Source of the DNA: Paracoccaceae bacterium
Lineage (GTDB): Bacteria; Pseudomonadota; Alphaproteobacteria; Rhodobacterales; Rhodobacteraceae
NCBI GenBank assembly: GCA_024742575.1
Contig: JANSYF010000015.1
Coordinates: 1-55,564, forward strand
Length of the DNA stretch: 55,564 nucleotides
Direction of reading: 5' to 3'
Shown here: one piece after another, positions 51,965 through 55,564 of the stretch
Layout of the letters: each line of letters begins with the position of its first letter
Numbering within the stretch: the first letter of the stretch is position 1
Translations under genes and position numbers: made by a program
The notes under the pieces: model-generated
Told to the model about the DNA's origin: nothing
The model's input: only the letters and a program-made list of their open reading frames with translations
Database searches by the model: none

Positions 51965-53253
51965 CCGGGTACCACAAGCACGATTTGCGGCCAGATGATG
52001 ATCAGGCCGATCATCACCAGCATAGCGAACACGAACGGAAGGATGCCGCGATAGACATCTGCCAGCTCGCCCCGGCCCCTCACGCCTTGGACGACATAAA
52101 GGTTCATGCCAACCGGCGGTGTGATCAAAGCCAGCTCCATCATGATCACAAGGAATATTCCAAACCAGACCGGGTCAATGCCCAGATGCAGGATCACCGG
52201 CATCACGACCGGGATCGTGCCCACCATCATGGACAGAGTTTCCAGAAAACACCCCATGACCAGATAGAACAGGACAAGGATCAGGATCATTTCTGTCGCG
52301 GACAGGCCCATGTTGGTCACGACGCGGCTCATCGCTTGGGGCACGCCCAGCAAGCCCACGATGAAGTTCAGAAAGAACGCGGCAGTGATGATGAACAGCA
52401 GCATTGCCGAGGTCTTGATCGTTGCGATGAAGGCCGCGTGCAGCATTGCAAAGCTGAGTGCCTTGTTACTCCACGCCAGCCCGAACGCCATAACGACGCC
52501 GATTGCGGCTGCTTCGGTCGGGGTGGCCCAACCGCCATAGATGGCCCCCATCACGACAACGAAGATCGCCAGCGGTGGCAGCAGGTGGCGCAGACGGCGC
52601 AACCGTTCGGCGCGCGAGGAAGGGGATTGCACCGGTTCGGCCAGGGATGGGCGCATCAGGACGATCAGAGCGATGATCAGCATGAAAAGCGCTGTCAGCA
52701 TCAGACCCGGCAGGATGCCCGCTGCAAATAGTTGCCCGATAGAGGTGTTGGTCAACGCGCCATAGATGATCAGGTTCACCGAAGGCGGGATAAGAATGCC
52801 AAGCGTCGCCCCCGCTGCGATGGTGCCAAGCACCAAGGGTTCGTGATAGGCGCGGCGTTTGAATTCGTCCAAGGCCACGGTGCCGATGGTGGCGGCTGTC
52901 GCGACGGATGATCCGGACACGGCCGAGAACATCGCACAAGCACCGATATTGGTGTGCAGCAGTCCACCGGGAAGACGGCTTAGCCAATCCGCGAGGCTAT
53001 CATACATATTTCGGGTGATCCCTGCGCGCAGCAGGATTTCACCCAGAAGCACGAATAACGGGATCGTGGTCAGCAGAAAGTCGTTCATTGTCGCCCAAAG
53101 GTTCGTGCCAAAGGACATCAGAACCGGCGGTCCAAAATAGATCAGCGCGCCCAGAATACCTGTCGCCAGCATCGCAATGCCGACATGCAGACCGATGAAC
53201 ATCAGGCCTAGCATGATGACAAAGCCGATACTTGCGCCGGTGACGTCGATCAT
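51952..53253 (-). CDS. dctM: TRAP transporter large permease (DctM), second TRAP system
   Basis: 433 residues with about twelve helices and DctM features (LFVLLGEILLRAGITRNMYD, FSAVSGSSVATAATIGTVA, AAGATLGILIPPSVNLIIYG, LITPPVGMNLYVVQGV). Overlaps the small-permease stop by four bases at its start. Second, separate TRAP system of the window, most likely for a ureide, hydantoin or related cyclic amide given its partners. Confidence 0.88.
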   Translation of the reverse strand: MIDVTGASIGFVIMLGLMFIGLHVGIAMLATGILGALIYFGPPVLMSFGTNLWATMNDFLLTTIPLFVLLGEILLRAGITRNMYDSLADWLSRLPGGLLHTNIGACAMFSAVSGSSVATAATIGTVALDEFKRRAYHEPLVLGTIAAGATLGILIPPSVNLIIYGALTNTSIGQLFAAGILPGLMLTALFMLIIALIVLMRPSLAEPVQSPSSRAERLRRLRHLLPPLAIFVVVMGAIYGGWATPTEAAAIGVVMAFGLAWSNKALSFAMLHAAFIATIKTSAMLLFIITAAFFLNFIVGLLGVPQAMSRVVTNMGLSATEMILILVLFYLVMGCFLETLSMMVGTIPVVMPVILHLGIDPVWFGIFLVIMMELALITPPVGMNLYVVQGVRGRGELADVYRGILPFVFAMLVMIGLIIIWPQIVLVVPGWLY

Positions 53254-53774
53254 TTGCGAGCCTCTTCAATTTCTTCTGCGATGCTGGGCGGGGCCAATGC
53301 CCGGCTGGCGGCCTCCAGGCCAATTCGCAAGGCGAAGACGCCCCGGCAGGCGGACCAAAGGGCGGCGATGGCAAAGACGACCAGCCCCGCCACCCATAGT
53401 GATTGCGGAATCCACAGCGGTGTCTGCAATGGGCTTGACGAGACAGAGTTGAACAAAAGGCTTTCGGATAGTGTCCGCCAGCTCATATAGGCCATGAAGC
53501 CAGCCCCCAGTCCAAGCGCGACATAGGCCAGCAGGTTGAGTGCGGCCTGCACCCTGAACGGTAGACGCAGCAGCAGGACATCAATGCGCGTGTGGGCGCG
53601 TTCAACCGCAGCCAGCGCCATGCCGAAGGTGCCCGCAACCGCGACGACATAGCCTCCGATCTCGTCCACACCCTGAAGCGAGAAGTTGAACAGCTTGCGC
53701 GCGAGGATTTCGAACACGATCAAGAAGGACAGGCCAAGGCAGGCATATCCACCGAGAATTCCAATCAGTCGCAT
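53250..53774 (-). CDS. dctQ: TRAP transporter small permease (DctQ), second TRAP system
   Basis: 174 residues with four membrane helices and DctQ layout (FEILARKLFNFSLQGVDEIGG, VAGTFGMALAAVERAHTRIDV). It joins the periplasmic binding protein to DctM. A GC-rich hairpin separates it from the dctP gene upstream. Confidence 0.85.
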   Translation of the reverse strand: MRLIGILGGYACLGLSFLIVFEILARKLFNFSLQGVDEIGGYVVAVAGTFGMALAAVERAHTRIDVLLLRLPFRVQAALNLLAYVALGLGAGFMAYMSWRTLSESLLFNSVSSSPLQTPLWIPQSLWVAGLVVFAIAALWSACRGVFALRIGLEAASRALAPPSIAEEIEEARK

Positions 53775-53797
53775 TGCGGGCGATTTCCTTATTGCCG

Positions 53798-53827
53798 GAA
53801 CTGGGCGCGCGATGGCGTGCCCAGTTC
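53798..53827 (-). other. hairpin between dctP and dctQ (second TRAP)
   Basis: GAACTGGGC (53798-53806) pairs with GCCCAGTTC (53819-53827), and the stem continues to 13 pairs including one G-T pair, with a loop GATG. No T-run. Same position as the hairpin in the first TRAP operon. Confidence 0.7.
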
Positions 53828-53836
53828 AGTCTTTGC

Positions 53837-54871
53837 TCAGTTCAGCGAGATGCCGCGTGCAGCACCCACGGTGGCGTTCCAGATCTTGGAGCAGTCGGCA
53901 AACCCGGCATCACAGCTTTCGGCCCATCCTGGCAGCACCTTTTCCATTGTGGCGGCGGTCACCTTGGCCTGATCCTCGGCGCTGGGCTCGACCAGAACCA
54001 TGTCGAAAGCCGTGTATTTCTCGCAGCCTTCGCCGCCGGTGTTGCAGGCAGTGGCCCAGCCGTTGTTTTCGCGAGCCAGATCCCAGAACGCTTGCTCGAA
54101 GGAAGCAAATTCGGTTTCCAGCTTGGCCTTTTCCTCGTCCGAGAAGCTGTTCCATTTGTCGAGGTTGATGAAATGCGCGTTGACTGACCACGAAATACCC
54201 AAGGGTAGGAAATGCGTGGTGACTTCCGGCCAGTTTCCGGTGTTGCCGGATGTGGGCGACGTGATGGCACAATCGACCACGCCGCGTTGCAGGGCAGGGT
54301 AGACTTCCTTGAAGCTCATGGTCACCGGGCTTGCCCCCAGCGCTTCAAGCAGTGTGGACATCGACGCGGTATAGCTGCGCACCTTCAGGCCCTCGAAGTC
54401 ATCAAGCGATGCAATTTCGGCGTTGCAGTAGAACACCTGCGGGCCATAGGGCCAAACGGCCAATGGCTTTGCATTGAATTTTTCCGCAACACGCTTTTCC
54501 AGTTCGGGGCGGAAGGCCGCGACCACTTCTGCGAGCTGGTCCATATCCGTGGAAACGCCGATCAGGTCGATGCCTTCGAGAAATGCATCATCGCGGGCGG
54601 CGGCGCCTACGGTGCTTTGCACGATGTCGAACGCGCCGGTGCGCACCATGCGCAGCGTGTCCTGCATGTCGACGCCCATGACGTCCAGCGGGTTGAAGTT
54701 GATGGCCAGCGGAATGCCGGTCTTTTCGGGCAGCGAGGCGTAGAATTCTTGTTCCAGCGCAGTGTGGAATTTGTGCGTCGACACAAGGCCAGTGGCCCGG
54801 ATTTCGGTTTCAGCAATGGCAGGCAGCGCTGTGGCCAGCGCCAGTGCAGAGGCGAGGATCGTCGTCTTCAT
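53837..54871 (-). CDS. dctP: TRAP transporter substrate-binding protein (DctP), second TRAP system
   Basis: 344 residues with signal peptide MKTTILASALALATALPAIA and a DctP-like mature protein (LEGIDLIGVSTDMDQLAEVVA, GLKVRSYTASMSTLLEALG, VVDCAITSPTSGNTG). The Arg in LKVRSY is the usual carboxylate-contact position. Overlaps the upstream PuuE-like gene by four bases, so the two are coupled. Confidence 0.88.
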   Translation of the reverse strand: MKTTILASALALATALPAIAETEIRATGLVSTHKFHTALEQEFYASLPEKTGIPLAINFNPLDVMGVDMQDTLRMVRTGAFDIVQSTVGAAARDDAFLEGIDLIGVSTDMDQLAEVVAAFRPELEKRVAEKFNAKPLAVWPYGPQVFYCNAEIASLDDFEGLKVRSYTASMSTLLEALGASPVTMSFKEVYPALQRGVVDCAITSPTSGNTGNWPEVTTHFLPLGISWSVNAHFINLDKWNSFSDEEKAKLETEFASFEQAFWDLARENNGWATACNTGGEGCEKYTAFDMVLVEPSAEDQAKVTAATMEKVLPGWAESCDAGFADCSKIWNATVGAARGISLN

Positions 54872-55564
54872 GTCATGTCTCCTTGTCGGGTCTGAGATGT
54901 ATTGGCCGCAGGGGAGGACGCGGCAAAGTGACGGGCGATGTCGATGCGTTGCGCCCGCCAGATCTGGTCTTCGAGTGAAGCCAGATATTCGAGGATTTCG
55001 GTCACAGCCCGGAACCGGGCGGGCCTGCCGCTGATGCGCAGGTGAAATCCGATAGAGAGTGTGGAGGACCTGCCGCGCTCTGCTTCGATCAGCAGCTGCT
55101 CAACCGCATCGCGGACATAGTCCACCATCTCAACAGCGCGAACGAAGCCATTGGGATGAAAGAACTTCATGTCGTTGGTGTCGAGGTTGTACGGCACGAT
55201 GGTCAGGCCGCTTGGATCGCTGTAAGGCAGATCGTCATCAAAGGCGTTGGAGGTATAGAGATAGCCCGCCTCGGCCAGCAAGCTGCGCGTCCATGCGCTT
55301 TCTGATCCCCGGCAAAAGAACCCGCGCGGGCGCTGTCCGGTTGCCTGTTCGATGACCTCGGTTGCGCGAAGCAGGTCCCGCCGTTCCGTGGCGGCATCGG
55401 CGTAATCCGAATGTGGCCGCCACGTCCAGCCGTGGTTTGCCGCCTCGTGTCCGGCGTCGGTGATGGCGCGGGCAAGCATGGGGCTGCGTTCAACCGCGCG
55501 GCCACACATCAGGAATGTGGCAGGCGTTTCGGTTCGGCGCAGGGCGTCAAGAAACCGCCACAAC
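54868..55564 (-). CDS. PuuE-like polysaccharide-deacetylase-fold amidohydrolase (partial, 5' end missing)
   Basis: About 231 residues in the window, running past the right edge, so the N-terminus is absent. The PuuE (allantoinase) pattern is clear: HEAANHGWTW, SNAFDDDLPYSDP, VPYNLDTNDMKFF, and SIGFHLRISGRPARF. PuuE members open allantoin or related cyclic ureides using a polysaccharide-deacetylase fold. It is the first visible gene of the TRAP operon. Whether this copy works on allantoin, hydantoins or something else is unknown. Confidence 0.85.
   Translation of the reverse strand, partial: LWRFLDALRRTETPATFLMCGRAVERSPMLARAITDAGHEAANHGWTWRPHSDYADAATERRDLLRATEVIEQATGQRPRGFFCRGSESAWTRSLLAEAGYLYTSNAFDDDLPYSDPSGLTIVPYNLDTNDMKFFHPNGFVRAVEMVDYVRDAVEQLLIEAERGRSSTLSIGFHLRISGRPARFRAVTEILEYLASLEDQIWRAQRIDIARHFAASSPAANTSQTRQGDMT

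Overview
The window looks like a chromosomal segment of a marine Roseobacter-group alphaproteobacterium (Rhodobacteraceae). This is inferred from the gene set (tmm, tdm, mgsABC-gmaS, dmmDABC, mgdABCD, tmoXWV, TRAP operons) and from protein similarity recognised by eye; no database search was run. Coding density is high, and no tRNA, rRNA, CRISPR array, intact insertion sequence or phage gene was seen.

Region 1 (about 1-28300) is an almost complete methylated-amine catabolic cluster. TmoXWV imports trimethylamine N-oxide (TMAO) and Tmm makes TMAO from trimethylamine. Tdm splits TMAO into dimethylamine and formaldehyde, and DmmDABC demethylates dimethylamine to methylamine. GmaS, MgsABC and MgdABCD carry methylamine through gamma-glutamylmethylamide and N-methylglutamate back to glutamate, with the one-carbon unit going to tetrahydrofolate. 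Amt, an XRE-cupin regulator and a GlxA/AraC-type regulator lie inside the cluster. A truncated haemoglobin and two small secreted proteins are coupled to tdm. Three divergent intergenic regions here share a T-tract + TTCTTAC motif that may mark the regulon.

Region 2 (about 28300-50240) reads as a hippurate/benzoate island. A minus-strand operon encodes a HipO-like M20 amidohydrolase and a TRAP transporter, divergent from a MarR regulator. Next is a glycine riboswitch in front of a DadA-like flavoprotein. A long plus-strand operon follows (catB, benABCD, then a five-gene branched-chain-type ABC transporter), with a CatR/BenM-like LysR gene and catA on the minus strand. The final plus-strand operon encodes an SCP2-like protein, an alpha/beta hydrolase, a 49-residue Cys protein, a BKACE-family (DUF849) enzyme and a SCOT-type CoA transferase. 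The layout suggests that an N-benzoyl amino acid such as hippurate is imported and split. Benzoate would go through catechol to beta-ketoadipate, while glycine would be sensed by the riboswitch and oxidised. Beta-ketoadipate may be cleaved by BKACE plus ScoAB instead of the classical PcaIJ-PcaF step. No catC or pcaF is visible.

Region 3 (about 50240-55564) holds a gene-poor gap and then a minus-strand operon running in from beyond the window: a PuuE-like deacetylase-fold amidohydrolase (partial), a second TRAP transporter and a carbamoylase/allantoate-amidohydrolase-type M20 enzyme. This suggests uptake and hydrolysis of a ureide or cyclic amide. All four solute-binding-protein genes in the window are followed directly by a strong GC-rich hairpin before the next transporter gene.
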